This document shows, in pieces, positions 8,069 through 15,993 of a stretch of 64,000 nucleotides of DNA. The position numbers and the translations under genes were made by a program. The stretch is from the NCBI RefSeq assembly GCF_011927825.1, contig NZ_JAATJI010000002.1, positions 434,001-498,000 on the forward strand. The letters are read 5' to 3'. The notes under the pieces are model-generated. The model worked only from the letters and a program-made list of their open reading frames with translations, did not search any database and was not told the DNA's origin. This DNA comes from Polymorphobacter fuscus (GTDB lineage Bacteria; Pseudomonadota; Alphaproteobacteria; Sphingomonadales; Sphingomonadaceae). Positions within the stretch are counted from its first letter, which is position 1. Each line of letters begins with the position of its first letter.

Positions 8069-8122
8069 ACAGGTTTCCCCTGTCCTACAGCGCGATGGTT
8101 ATGGCAAGCGAAAAACATAACC
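8069..8122. promoter_or_regulatory. two inverted repeats in the divergent XRE/DUF6456 promoter gap
   Basis: ACAGG (8069-8073) and CCTGT (8079-8083) form one dyad; GGTTATG (8097-8103) and CATAACC (8116-8122) form a second, with 12 bp between the arms. Both lie between the XRE start (8049) and the DUF6456 start (8142), where an XRE dimer could control both promoters. Confidence 0.4.
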
Positions 8123-8141
8123 AGGATGGAGTTATACCCCC

Positions 8142-8663
8142 ATGGCGCGAAAATTTCCTTCTCGCACCGAAACGTTGCCAATAAGTGACCAAGATGTCAT
8201 GCCGTTAGCTGACAACCGGCTGTTGGGCGAAAGGCGGCTTTGTGCCGGCGACAGGGTCGATCGCACCATCGTGACGGTCAACCTTGCGGAGTCGCCGCTC
8301 GCCTGGCTGGTTCGTCGGAATATGGTTACGGCCGTGCAGTTCGAGGCCGGCGAGCGATTGCGCGGCGACTTCATGCGTGCCGGCCAGGCGCCGCGGATCA
8401 CCATGCGCTGGGACCCGGCCCCCACCAGCCGATCGGCGCCCGGCGCGAATGACCCGACGACGGCGCAAATCGGCGCGAGGCAGCGCTTCGACGCGGCGAT
8501 CGCGGCCGCAGGGCCGGGTCTGGGCGATGTCCTGTGGCGGGTGGTGTGCATGGGGGAGGGGCTGGAAACGGCGGAGCGCGCGCTGGGCTGGCCGAGCCGC
8601 GCCGGCAAGCTGGTATTGACGCTGGCGCTCGATCGATTGGCCGGGCACTATGGTCTTGTCTGA
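8142..8663 (+). CDS. DUF6456 domain-containing protein
   Basis: 173 residues. The region from about residue 47 resembles DUF6456: [24 protein letters not shown], then [28 protein letters not shown], and a C-terminal helix [22 protein letters not shown]6456 proteins occur in alphaproteobacteria, have no established function, and often sit near regulators. The last helix has helix-turn-helix character. sodC follows after 19 bp, so the two are probably cotranscribed. Confidence 0.6.
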   Translation: MARKFPSRTETLPISDQDVMPLADNRLLGERRLCAGDRVDRTIVTVNLAESPLAWLVRRNMVTAVQFEAGERLRGDFMRAGQAPRITMRWDPAPTSRSAPGANDPTTAQIGARQRFDAAIAAAGPGLGDVLWRVVCMGEGLETAERALGWPSRAGKLVLTLALDRLAGHYGLV

Positions 8664-8682
8664 GTATCGCGAAGGATTGTTC

Positions 8683-9273
8683 ATGCGTGCATTGCTGATT
8701 TTGCCCCTGCTGGCGCTGACGGTGGGGGGGCTTGTCACGGGTGCGTGCGCGGCACCCGGCGCCAAGGGCGAATCACTGGGTCGCAGCGGGGGCGCCATGC
8801 CGCAGACGATGATCGAAACCCCGCTGACGAGCGCCTCCGGCGACGTGTTGGGCCAGGTCCGGTTGTTGCAGGAAGCCGCTGGCACCCGGGTCATCGCCAA
8901 TGTGAAGGGGCTGCCGCCGGGCGAATACGCCATTCACATCCACGCCGTGGGCAGTTGCGTCGGGCCGGACTTCACCAGTGCGGGCGGCCATTTCAACCCC
9001 GAATCACGGCAGCATGGCACCGACAATCCGGCCGGATCGCACGCCGGCGACCTTCCCAACATCAGCGTGGCGGCTGCCACTGCTGGCGTCAGCGAAGGCA
9101 GCATCGACGCGGTGCGACCCGGTCTGCGGTTGCGGGACGGCACCGCACCGCTGTTCGACGCCGATGGCGCCGCGGTGGTCGTCCACGCCAAGCCGGACGA
9201 TTACAAGACCGATCCGACCGGCAATGCCGGCAGTCGCCTGTTGTGCGCAGTGGTCGCGCCGCCGAAAAAATAG
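8683..9273 (+). CDS. sodC: superoxide dismutase [Cu-Zn], exported
   Basis: 196 residues from ATG 8683 (GAAGGA ribosome-binding site). A hydrophobic signal peptide ends near VTGACAAPG, possibly a lipobox. The catalytic beta-barrel shows copper ligands in HIHAVGSC and in GGHFNPE, the zinc-loop region around [16 protein letters not shown], and the C-terminal GSRLLCAVV whose Cys pairs with that of the HIHAVGSC segment. It dismutates periplasmic superoxide. The C-terminus ends in Pro-Pro-Lys-Lys. Confidence 0.9.
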   Translation: MRALLILPLLALTVGGLVTGACAAPGAKGESLGRSGGAMPQTMIETPLTSASGDVLGQVRLLQEAAGTRVIANVKGLPPGEYAIHIHAVGSCVGPDFTSAGGHFNPESRQHGTDNPAGSHAGDLPNISVAAATAGVSEGSIDAVRPGLRLRDGTAPLFDADGAAVVVHAKPDDYKTDPTGNAGSRLLCAVVAPPKK

Positions 9274-9304
9274 GCGGCAGCACGATGGGGATGCAGAGGA
9301 TGCG

Positions 9305-9349
9305 TGGGGCGATCGACGGGGATCGAACCCGCAACCTCCGGCACCCCAA
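9305..9349 (-). repeat. duplicated 3' end of tRNA-His (att-like remnant)
   Basis: 45 bp matching the T-arm, acceptor stem and CCA of the intact tRNA-His at 14664-14741, in the same orientation, with three mismatches (9324, 9342, 9346). The 5' half, including the D-arm and anticodon stem, is missing, so it cannot be a functional tRNA. The arrangement, with an intact tRNA at one end and its 3' end repeated 5.3 kb away on the 3' side, is what site-specific integration leaves. Confidence 0.7.
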
Positions 9350-9470
9350 CCATCGCGCGTAGACGAAAACTGGCGCACGACGGCCATCGCTGATCGGGCG
9401 GATCCTCCGCTTGACCGTAGGAGTTTCACCTTTCTGCCGCGATCTAAGGACCGGCATCTTGCCGGCAGCG

Positions 9471-10409
9471 CTAACGCAGCGCGTCGAGCACACCGCTGGC
9501 CATCGCCGCCTTCACATGGTCGATGAAGGCGCGCAGCTTGGGGAGCATCTGGCCATGGTCGGGGTAATGCAGAAAAAGCCCCGGGCTCGTCGGTGCATAT
9601 TGGCACAAGACAACCTCCAGCGTGCCGGCGGCGATCTGATCGGCGACGAGGGGCTCGCTGACCTGCGCAAGGCCGAGGCCGCGAGTCGCCATTGCGATGA
9701 TGGCGGGATAATTGTTGACCATGACCCGGCCCTTTACCGCCACATCGACGCTGCGCGTGCCGTCGCTCAACCGCCATGGCATGATCGCGCCATTGCCGGT
9801 CAGCCGCTGCCGGATGCAGTCATGCGCTTTCAGGTCGGCAAGGCCCTGCGGACGGCCGCGCCGGTCGAGGTAATCCGGCGCGCCGACGATGATGTAACGA
9901 AACGGCCCTGACAGGCGGAAGCAGATCATGTCGGCTTCGAGAAGTTCGCCGATGCGGATGCCGGCATCATGGCCGCTGGCAGCAAGATCGACCCGGGCAT
10001 CCTCGACAATGATCTCGACATCGACATCGGGATAGCGCGCGCAGAAATCGGCGAGGATCGGTTCGATCAGCAAGGGCACGACCGCCTCGGGCATGTTGAG
10101 CCGCAACAGCCCGGCAGGCCGTTCGCCGAGGGTGCGGGCATTTTCCCAGGCGCCGATCAGGCTGGTCCAGGCCGGTGCCGCCTGGTTGCGCAGCACGGCG
10201 CCCGCCTCGGTGAGCCCCACCGAGCGCGTCGTGCGGATGAACAGCGGCACGCCCATGCGCTCTTCGAGTTGGCGGACCGTCTGGCTGATCGCAGAAGCCG
10301 AAATGCCAAGGTCCTCGGCAGCGGCACGAAATGACTGGCGCTCGGCGACGCGCAGAAAGGCTTCGACGCCATCGAGCAGGTGCCGCGGGATTATGTAGTT
10401 CCGCTTCAT
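9471..10409 (-). CDS. LysR-family transcriptional regulator
   Basis: 312 residues. The N-terminal winged helix-turn-helix is typical (FLRVAERQSFRAAAEDLGIS, then AISQTVRQLEERMGVPLFIRTTRSV, residues about 18-63); residues about 95-300 are the LysR substrate-binding domain. It resembles the subgroup in which DNA-binding is followed by RLNMPEAVVPLLIEPIL. Target and ligand unknown. It lies inside the interval bounded by tRNA-His sequences, divergent from the small secreted protein at 10514. A short hairpin CCGGCA-TCT-TGCCGG (9451-9465) lies past its stop codon. Confidence 0.88.
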   Translation of the reverse strand: MKRNYIIPRHLLDGVEAFLRVAERQSFRAAAEDLGISASAISQTVRQLEERMGVPLFIRTTRSVGLTEAGAVLRNQAAPAWTSLIGAWENARTLGERPAGLLRLNMPEAVVPLLIEPILADFCARYPDVDVEIIVEDARVDLAASGHDAGIRIGELLEADMICFRLSGPFRYIIVGAPDYLDRRGRPQGLADLKAHDCIRQRLTGNGAIMPWRLSDGTRSVDVAVKGRVMVNNYPAIIAMATRGLGLAQVSEPLVADQIAAGTLEVVLCQYAPTSPGLFLHYPDHGQMLPKLRAFIDHVKAAMASGVLDALR

Positions 10410-10513
10410 AAGCCGACCAGGATTATCCGGATTATCCTGGTTTCGAGTGTCGCTTAAAACCTGGGCATCGGCAAGACGATCCAGCCCGCCGAAACAACCA
10501 AAGGATGTTCGCG

Positions 10514-10825
10514 ATGATCAGTCTTTTCAACCTCGACCGTTTTGCCATCGTCGGCCTTGTCCTGACGGCAACAATGCCCTTCATCGCTTTGAGCCCCGCC
10601 GACGCCGCGCCGGTTGACTGTACCGTCGAAGCCCAGGCGATCGAGGCCTTGTCGCTGCGTGCCGAAGCCGGTGGCGTGTCGTCGCAGGCAACTGCCAGGG
10701 CGCTGCGGACGGCACGGCTCGCCCAGAAAATCTGCAACGAAGGCGGCCGCCACGAAGCCGCGAAGAAGTTCGATCTGGCGCGCGCGCAGCTCGGCAGCGA
10801 CGTGGAACTCGCCGATCGGCGCTGA
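10514..10825 (+). CDS. small exported protein of unknown function
   Basis: 103 residues. A signal peptide (ISLFNLDRF, hydrophobic core, cleavage near ADAA) is followed by about 70 mature residues with two Cys (VDCTVEA and QKICNEG) and a helical, Ala/Arg-rich body. The ATG at 10514 lies about 9 bp after an AAAGG; ATG 10505 is an alternative but has no room for a ribosome-binding site. I do not recognise the family. It starts about 100 bp from the divergent LysR gene, which may regulate it. Confidence 0.6.
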   Translation: MISLFNLDRFAIVGLVLTATMPFIALSPADAAPVDCTVEAQAIEALSLRAEAGGVSSQATARALRTARLAQKICNEGGRHEAAKKFDLARAQLGSDVELADRR

Positions 10826-11101
10826 GGGCGGATAGCGCTGACATGGCCGGCTGCGGCCAGCAGGGCCCTTAGCGCAACATCAACGTTGCGCGCTGCTGGC
10901 TCGGGAGAAACGACGAGCCTATTGGGGGCAATGAATACCAGCCAGCTCGTGGCCCCAGGATGCTTGCCGGTTGTTCCCTGAACCGGGGCTAACCAAGCCC
11001 GGCTCTGCGCCTTGCAGCGAGTCGATCTGTGGCGGGCCAGGGTTCGATGGCGCACGACCCGGTGCCAGGATCGTGCCAGGCCACTGCGCCCGGTCGATCA
11101 A
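10826..11101. other. 276-bp non-coding gap with hairpins
   Basis: I see no convincing gene here. Two hairpins follow the small secreted gene: TGGCCG-GCTG-CGGCCA (10844-10859) and GCGCAAC-ATCAAC-GTTGCGC (10872-10891). Neither has a T-tract. The rest of the gap up to the acyl-CoA ligase stop shows no recognisable feature. Confidence 0.5.
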
Positions 11102-12799
11102 TCACGCCGCGGGGCGGTCCTGGCATAGACGGTCGCGCAGTTCGCGTTTCAGGAACTTGCCGCTGGCGTTGCGTGGCAGCGAGTCTGTCATGAACCAGAT
11201 GTGGCGCGGTACCTTGTAGTTCGCGATATGGCCTTCGCAGAAGCCGCGCAGCTCCGCGTCATCCAGGACCTCGCCGGGTTTCAGCACGATCGCCGCGCCC
11301 ACTTCCTCGCCCAGCCGGTGGTCGGGGACGCCGAACACGCAGCATTCGGCGATGGCGGAGTGGCGATAAATGGCGGCTTCGACCTCGGCGCAATAAACGT
11401 TCTCGCCGCCGCGCAGCACCATGTCCTTCTTGCGATCAACGATGAATATGAAGCCATCCTCGTCGATGCGGGCGATGTCGCCGGTGTGCAGCCAGCCGTC
11501 GGTGATGGCGGCGGCGGTCGCTTCGGGGCGGTTGATATAGCCCTTGATGACCGCGGCGCCCTTCACCCAAAGTTCGCCGGTTTCGCCCGGCGGCACGGTG
11601 TTGCCTTCCTCATCGACGCACTTCGCTTCGTAAGCGGGCATGGCGGGGCCGGCGCTGTCGGGCTTGTCGACAAAGAAGTCGCCAGCAACGGAGGTGATGA
11701 TGCCGCAGGTTTCGGTCATGCCGTAGCCTGTGCTCGGTCGGGCGCTCACCACCTTCTCCTCGATCTTGTGCACCAGATCCGGCGGCACCTGCGCGCCGCC
11801 GCCCGAAAGCGCCGTCAGGCTCGAAAGATCGGTCGTGGCGAAATCGGGGTGGTTGATCAGTTCGCGCGCCATCACTGGCACGCCGCCGATGGATGTCACG
11901 CGTTCCTGCGCGATGATGCGCAGCGCTTCGCCGGCGTCCCAGCGGTACATCAGCACGATGGTGCCGCCGGCTGCCGTCGTCGCATAGGCGCCACAGTTGT
12001 TGGCGGTGACATGGAACAGGGGAGTCGTCAGCAGGGACACCGGCGCCGGCGGCGCGGCCGGCGGCGCGACGCCGGTGGCACGCTGCGTCGCCAGCGCCGT
12101 GGACGCGCCGGCATAGAGCATGTTGAACAAATTGGTGATGCATCCGCGATGGGTCAGCTGGGCGCCCTTGGGAAACCCGGTGGTGCCCGACGTGTAGAAG
12201 ATGCAGGCATCGGCATCGGCATCGATCACGACTTCCGGCATGGCACCGCGGTGGGCGATGACATCGGCGAAAGACATCACATCGGACTCGGGCCCACGCA
12301 GCCGTACGCCGACGAGCGTTACGCCGGGCAGTGGCTCGGCGATCTCCTTGTAGCGGTCGAGCCGCTCGGCATCTAGAAAGAGTGCTTTCGGCGCCGAATC
12401 CGCCAGCGCATAGGCCATTTCCTCGGCGGTCCACCAGGCGTTCATGCCGACGACGGCGATGCCGGAGCAGACGCAGGCCCAATAGATCAGCAGCCATTCG
12501 GGATAGTTGCGCATGGCGATCGCCACCCGGTCGCCCGGCTTGATCCCCCGTGCCGCCAGCCAGGCAGCGATGGCGTCAACGCGGGCGTGGGCCTGGGCAT
12601 AGGTAAGCCGTTCGTCGCGATAGATGAGATAGGTTCTGTCGGCGAATGGCAGGGTCGATTGCCACAATGCCCGCACATCGGGCAGCGCATGGCGATAGGC
12701 GCGGATGGCGATGCCATTGACGTCGGTGTGGACAATCTCAAACGTTCCACCTGGGCCCGTCAGTTCCTCGCGCGCTTTCGCCAGTTCAGCGTAGTGCAT
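11102..12799 (-). CDS. acyl-CoA synthetase (class I adenylate-forming ligase)
   Basis: 565 residues from ATG 12799 (GGGGAGA ribosome-binding site). The AMP-binding core has the P-loop YTSGTTGFPKG, the GYGMTETCG motif, the hinge WLHTGDIARIDEDGFI, the IVDRKKDMVLRGGENVY block and the C-terminal catalytic Lys in PRNASGKFLKREL. It activates a carboxylic acid to acyl-AMP and then acyl-CoA, most like medium/long-chain fatty acid or aromatic acid ligases. A proline/alanine-rich insertion lies near residue 265. A 15-bp tandem repeat lies 108-167 bp upstream of the start codon. Confidence 0.88.
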   Translation of the reverse strand: MHYAELAKAREELTGPGGTFEIVHTDVNGIAIRAYRHALPDVRALWQSTLPFADRTYLIYRDERLTYAQAHARVDAIAAWLAARGIKPGDRVAIAMRNYPEWLLIYWACVCSGIAVVGMNAWWTAEEMAYALADSAPKALFLDAERLDRYKEIAEPLPGVTLVGVRLRGPESDVMSFADVIAHRGAMPEVVIDADADACIFYTSGTTGFPKGAQLTHRGCITNLFNMLYAGASTALATQRATGVAPPAAPPAPVSLLTTPLFHVTANNCGAYATTAAGGTIVLMYRWDAGEALRIIAQERVTSIGGVPVMARELINHPDFATTDLSSLTALSGGGAQVPPDLVHKIEEKVVSARPSTGYGMTETCGIITSVAGDFFVDKPDSAGPAMPAYEAKCVDEEGNTVPPGETGELWVKGAAVIKGYINRPEATAAAITDGWLHTGDIARIDEDGFIFIVDRKKDMVLRGGENVYCAEVEAAIYRHSAIAECCVFGVPDHRLGEEVGAAIVLKPGEVLDDAELRGFCEGHIANYKVPRHIWFMTDSLPRNASGKFLKRELRDRLCQDRPAA

Positions 12800-12906
12800 G
12801 GCTCTCCCCAGAGTGTGCTTCTTGTCTGTCAGTGATACACGCGCCCCGGTGCCCGGTAAGCTATCTAGAGCCACTGGAAGCGACATTGCCCGCCGTGTCT
12901 GGCCTG

Positions 12907-12966
12907 ATCAACGGCGACGGCATCAACGGCGACGGCATCAACGGCGACGGCATCAACGGCGACGGC
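12907..12966. repeat. 15-bp tandem repeat, four exact copies
   Basis: ATCAACGGCGACGGC is repeated four times without a mismatch, with partial copies at both edges. It lies in the gap between the start of the acyl-CoA ligase gene and the stop of the EamA gene. A plus-strand reading would give Ile-Asn-Gly-Asp-Gly repeats, but I see no gene there. Confidence 0.9.
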
Positions 12967-12990
12967 TTGCCGTCATTGCGCCGTCAGATG

Positions 12991-13950
12991 TCACAAAGAG
13001 TCGTCCCGCTGCGGTATCACCGACGGCCGCAGAGCGCAGGCGATGCCGGCACCGATCAACGCAATGCCCGCAAAGTGAAACCACCGAACCGCTTCGCCCA
13101 GAAACAGCACGGCGAGGAACGCCCCCATGACCGGCATGATGTTGAGATAGAGGCCGGCAGCGGCAGATCCGAGAAGCTCGACGCCGCGATTGAAGAACAA
13201 ATAGGCAATCAGCGAAGGGAACAGGCAGACATAGGCAATCGCCAGCCAGCTTTCTGGACGAGGCTCGATCAATCGCCCGCTGGCGACCTCCGCGAGATAC
13301 AGCGGCAGCAACGCAACAACACCAATGGCAATTGTCGCCGCCAGAAAACTGAGCGGGTGCACCTGTGGCCGCCTGCGCAGCAAAACCGAATAGAGCGACC
13401 AGATAACGACCGCAGCGCCGATGATGACATCGCCCCGATTGAAATCGAGCGTCCGCAGCATCGATGCGTTCCCTTGCGACAGGATCACCAGCGCCCCGGC
13501 AAGAGACAGGCAGATGCCGAGCAATTGCGGCAGACGTGTTTTTTCGGCGAACAGGATTGCACCGAGCAGAATAATCAACCCGGGTTGAAGCGATTGCAGC
13601 AGCAGCCCGTTGACGGCGCTTGTTGTTTGCAGGCCGGTGTAGAGGAGCGAATTGAACGCGCCGATACCCAGCACACCGAGCAACAGAACAATCTTCCATG
13701 CGCGGCGGAGCCGGCCGGCATCGCGGCGGAGATGCGGCCAGGCAAAGGGCATCAGGATCAGCAGCGCCAGCCCCCAGCGCCAGAACGAAAGAGCGAAGGG
13801 CGGAACCACCTCGCGTGCACTTCGTGCGACGATCGCGTTGCCTGCCCAGAACAGGGCGGTGAACGTCAGGAGGACGTAGGGCGCCGCCCACAGCCGCGCG
13901 GCGGTTCGTACGACGGCCGATGAGCGGGACTGTGGCGGAACCTGCGGCAC
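12991..13950 (-). CDS. EamA/DMT-superfamily transporter
   Basis: 319 residues with about ten hydrophobic segments arranged as two EamA repeats (residues about 25-155 and 175-305). The first repeat carries TALFWAGNAIVAR and the second VIWSLYSVLLRRR, both usual for drug/metabolite exporters of the RhaT/EamA group. It is an inner-membrane protein that probably exports amino acids or other small metabolites; the substrate cannot be read from the sequence. The GlcG-like gene ends 6 bp before its start, so the two are likely cotranscribed. Confidence 0.85.
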   Translation of the reverse strand: MPQVPPQSRSSAVVRTAARLWAAPYVLLTFTALFWAGNAIVARSAREVVPPFALSFWRWGLALLILMPFAWPHLRRDAGRLRRAWKIVLLLGVLGIGAFNSLLYTGLQTTSAVNGLLLQSLQPGLIILLGAILFAEKTRLPQLLGICLSLAGALVILSQGNASMLRTLDFNRGDVIIGAAVVIWSLYSVLLRRRPQVHPLSFLAATIAIGVVALLPLYLAEVASGRLIEPRPESWLAIAYVCLFPSLIAYLFFNRGVELLGSAAAGLYLNIMPVMGAFLAVLFLGEAVRWFHFAGIALIGAGIACALRPSVIPQRDDSL

Positions 13951-13956
13951 GAAAGG

Positions 13957-14445
13957 CTAGCGACCGGGGACCGCTGGCGGAAAGACGTCAGCGATTGCCT
14001 CCAGCGCACACCGGTCATCATTGGCAGAACCACCAGCTCCGGCGACGCCGATCCCACCGATCACACTGCCGCCAGCAGTGATGGGCTGGCCACCGCCGAC
14101 CAGCAGCAATTCGGCCATGGTTGTCAGATTTCGCGATGTCGGATCCGATGCGGCTCGGGCGGCGAGGGCGGTCGTGCTGCTTTTTGTCGACAGCGCCGTG
14201 AATGCCTTGCGCTGTGCTGCAACGGTGTTGTGCGGCCCGACATCATCACCGCGCTGCAGTGCCACGAGGTTGCCGCCTCGATCGACCACCGCAACCGCTG
14301 CTTCCCGACCGATTCTGGTACACGCGGCAATGGCCGCACTCGCCAGCCGGTTGGCGAGCACGAGCGACACGGTGCCACGCTCCAGCGGCGAACCGGGGGC
14401 GGAAAGCGCGGTGGCCGACGCAAGGATCAGAAAAGCGCCGGACAT
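13957..14445 (-). CDS. GlcG/HbpS-family heme-binding-like protein, exported
   Basis: 162 residues from ATG 14445; a TTG start two codons earlier is possible. A signal peptide (GAFLILASATALSAPG) precedes a GlcG/HbpS (DUF336) domain: ANRLASAAIAACTRIGREAAVAVVDRGGNLVAL, the QRKAFTALST helix, and the glycine-rich GGGQPITAGGSVIGGIGVAG. Family members bind heme or act as auxiliary subunits of oxidoreductases. The start overlaps the end of a truncated hydroxyisourate hydrolase gene, whose intact relative was probably its operon partner. Confidence 0.8.
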   Translation of the reverse strand: MSGAFLILASATALSAPGSPLERGTVSLVLANRLASAAIAACTRIGREAAVAVVDRGGNLVALQRGDDVGPHNTVAAQRKAFTALSTKSSTTALAARAASDPTSRNLTTMAELLLVGGGQPITAGGSVIGGIGVAGAGGSANDDRCALEAIADVFPPAVPGR

Positions 14446-14447
14446 GA

Positions 14448-14609
14448 TCAATTTCCCCGATAGGTCGAATAGCCATGGGGACTTGCCACAACCGGTACGT
14501 GATAGTGCCCCGTCGGATCGCTGACGTCAAAGGCCGGTGCGATAGCCAGGTCGACGCTGCTTCCACCCTGATTATCTGCAGCGGGCCGCAACGGCGCTGA
14601 CGCGGTCAT
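14448..14609 (-). pseudogene. 3' fragment of a hydroxyisourate hydrolase (transthyretin-like) gene
   Basis: Only the last 45-55 codons remain. The C-terminal HYHVPVVASPHGYSTYRGN is the diagnostic end of 5-hydroxyisourate hydrolase/transthyretin-related proteins (HYHVPLLLSPxxYSTYRGS in the family). The upstream catalytic His/Arg motifs and any signal peptide are absent, and the reading frame continues into the tRNA-His, so the 5' part was lost. Truncation next to tRNA-His fits a recombination event at that gene. Confidence 0.6.
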
Positions 14610-14663
14610 GTTCCAGTGAACCCCAGTCCAACGACGAGATGCGGCGTAACCCCTTGGGCGCGT

Positions 14664-14741
14664 TGGGGCGATCGACGGGGATTGAACCCGCAACCTCCGG
14701 TACCACAAACCGGCGCTCTAACCAATTGAGCTACGACCGCC
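14664..14741 (-). tRNA. tRNA-His (anticodon GTG)
   Basis: A complete cloverleaf on the minus strand: acceptor GCGGTCG pairing with CGATCGC, D-arm, anticodon stem CCGGT/ACCGG around a TTGTGGT loop (anticodon GTG), and T-arm GCGGG-TTCAATC-CCCGT. CCA is encoded. The hallmark extra G at position -1 (14741) faces discriminator C73, so this is the standard bacterial form, not the A73 form reported in some alphaproteobacteria. Its 3' end is repeated at 9305. Confidence 0.95.
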
Positions 14742-14917
14742 ACGCAATCGCGGCGGGCCATTGCCGCCGCGAGACAGGAGCGAATAGAGGAGGCGGCGCG
14801 CGCGTGCAAGCCACCGCGAAGCGGCGCCCGGCCAGCCGGCGACTTTTGCGGCTTTCGCCGCAGCCGTTGTTCGATTATTGCGTCCCTCAGTAATTTCCTG
14901 AACGGACGAGTTGCGCC

Positions 14918-15955
14918 ATGATTTTCGACGCCGTTGATTTCGACGCCCATGAGGCGGTGCATTTTGCCACGGATGAAGCCACCGGGCTGACAGCGATCAT
15001 CGCGCTCCATTCGACCCACCTGGGGCCGGCCGCCGGTGGCACGCGCTGGTGGTCCTATGCTGATGACGCGGCGGCGCTGACCGATGCACTGCGGCTGTCG
15101 CGCGGGATGAGCTACAAGAATGCCATGGCCGGCCTGCCAATGGGCGGCGGCAAGGGCGTCATCATCAAGGATGCGCCGAAGACCGAGGCGATGCTGGAAG
15201 CCTTTGGCGATGTCATCGAATCGCTGGGCGGGCGCTATGTGACGGCCGAGGATGTCGGCATGTCGGATCAGGACATGACCGTGATCGCGCGGCGCACGCG
15301 CCATGTGTCGGGGTTGCCGGTCGCGGCCGGCGCGGTGGGCGGCAACCCGGGGCCGTCGACGGCGGAAGGGATCTTCGTCGGCATGCGCGCCGCCGTCGCC
15401 CACAAGCTGGGGCGCCATGATTTCAAGGGCGTGCATGTCGCCATCCAGGGGCTTGGCAGCGTCGGCGGCGCGCTGGCGGAAAAGCTGGCGGTGGCCGGTG
15501 CCGTGCTGACGCTCGCCGATGTCGATGCGGCGCGGGCTGCGGCCTATGCGGCGCGACTGGGCGCCACCGCGGTCGACGTGACGGCGATCACCCGGGTCGC
15601 GGCGGATGTGTTCAGCCCCAATGCGCTGGGGGCGGTGCTCGATGCGCCGACCATCGCCGGATTGCAGGTCGCGGTCGTGGCGGGTGCTGCCAACAACCAG
15701 TTGGCGACGCCCAACGACGGCGCGGCGCTGGCGGCCCGCGGCATCCTTTACGCGCCCGACTATGTCATCAACGCCGGCGGGATCATCAGTGTCGTTGCCG
15801 AATATCTGGGCCATGGCGACCCGGCCGAAGTGGCGCGGGCGATTGCCGCGATCGAAGGCCGGCTCGCCGATATCTTCGTGACCGCCGACCGGATCGCCAT
15901 GCCGACCGACATGGTGGCGGATTCGATGGCGCGCAAGTTGATCGGTCGGGGATAG
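14918..15955 (+). CDS. Leu/Phe/Val-type amino acid dehydrogenase
   Basis: 345 residues of the Glu/Leu/Phe/Val dehydrogenase superfamily, in the shorter leucine/phenylalanine/valine dehydrogenase size class. The N-terminal domain has the substrate-binding GPAAGGTRW and the catalytic Lys in MGGGKG (Lys79, with Lys67 in SYKNAM). The C-terminal Rossmann fold has GLGSVGG (residues about 173-179). It oxidatively deaminates branched-chain or aromatic amino acids with NAD+, in reverse makes them from 2-oxoacids. Substrate preference is not readable. The gene is monocistronic; the convergent neighbour is tamB. Confidence 0.9.
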   Translation: MIFDAVDFDAHEAVHFATDEATGLTAIIALHSTHLGPAAGGTRWWSYADDAAALTDALRLSRGMSYKNAMAGLPMGGGKGVIIKDAPKTEAMLEAFGDVIESLGGRYVTAEDVGMSDQDMTVIARRTRHVSGLPVAAGAVGGNPGPSTAEGIFVGMRAAVAHKLGRHDFKGVHVAIQGLGSVGGALAEKLAVAGAVLTLADVDAARAAAYAARLGATAVDVTAITRVAADVFSPNALGAVLDAPTIAGLQVAVVAGAANNQLATPNDGAALAARGILYAPDYVINAGGIISVVAEYLGHGDPAEVARAIAAIEGRLADIFVTADRIAMPTDMVADSMARKLIGRG

Positions 15956-15993
15956 GCCGGATCTCGCTTCGGGGCGCGCGCTTCCGGAAATCG

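Noticed and set aside
9305..9349. Functional tRNA gene
   Set aside because: Only the T-arm, acceptor 3' strand and CCA remain; the D-arm and anticodon arm are missing.
10432..11055. Minus-strand reading frame between the LysR and acyl-CoA ligase genes
   Set aside because: It lies across the small secreted gene on the other strand and shows Arg/Ser-rich antisense composition.
12832..13923. Long plus-strand reading frame containing Ile-Asn-Gly-Asp-Gly repeats
   Set aside because: It covers the EamA gene on the opposite strand, has skewed Arg/Gln-rich composition and no ribosome-binding site; the repeat is better seen as intergenic DNA.
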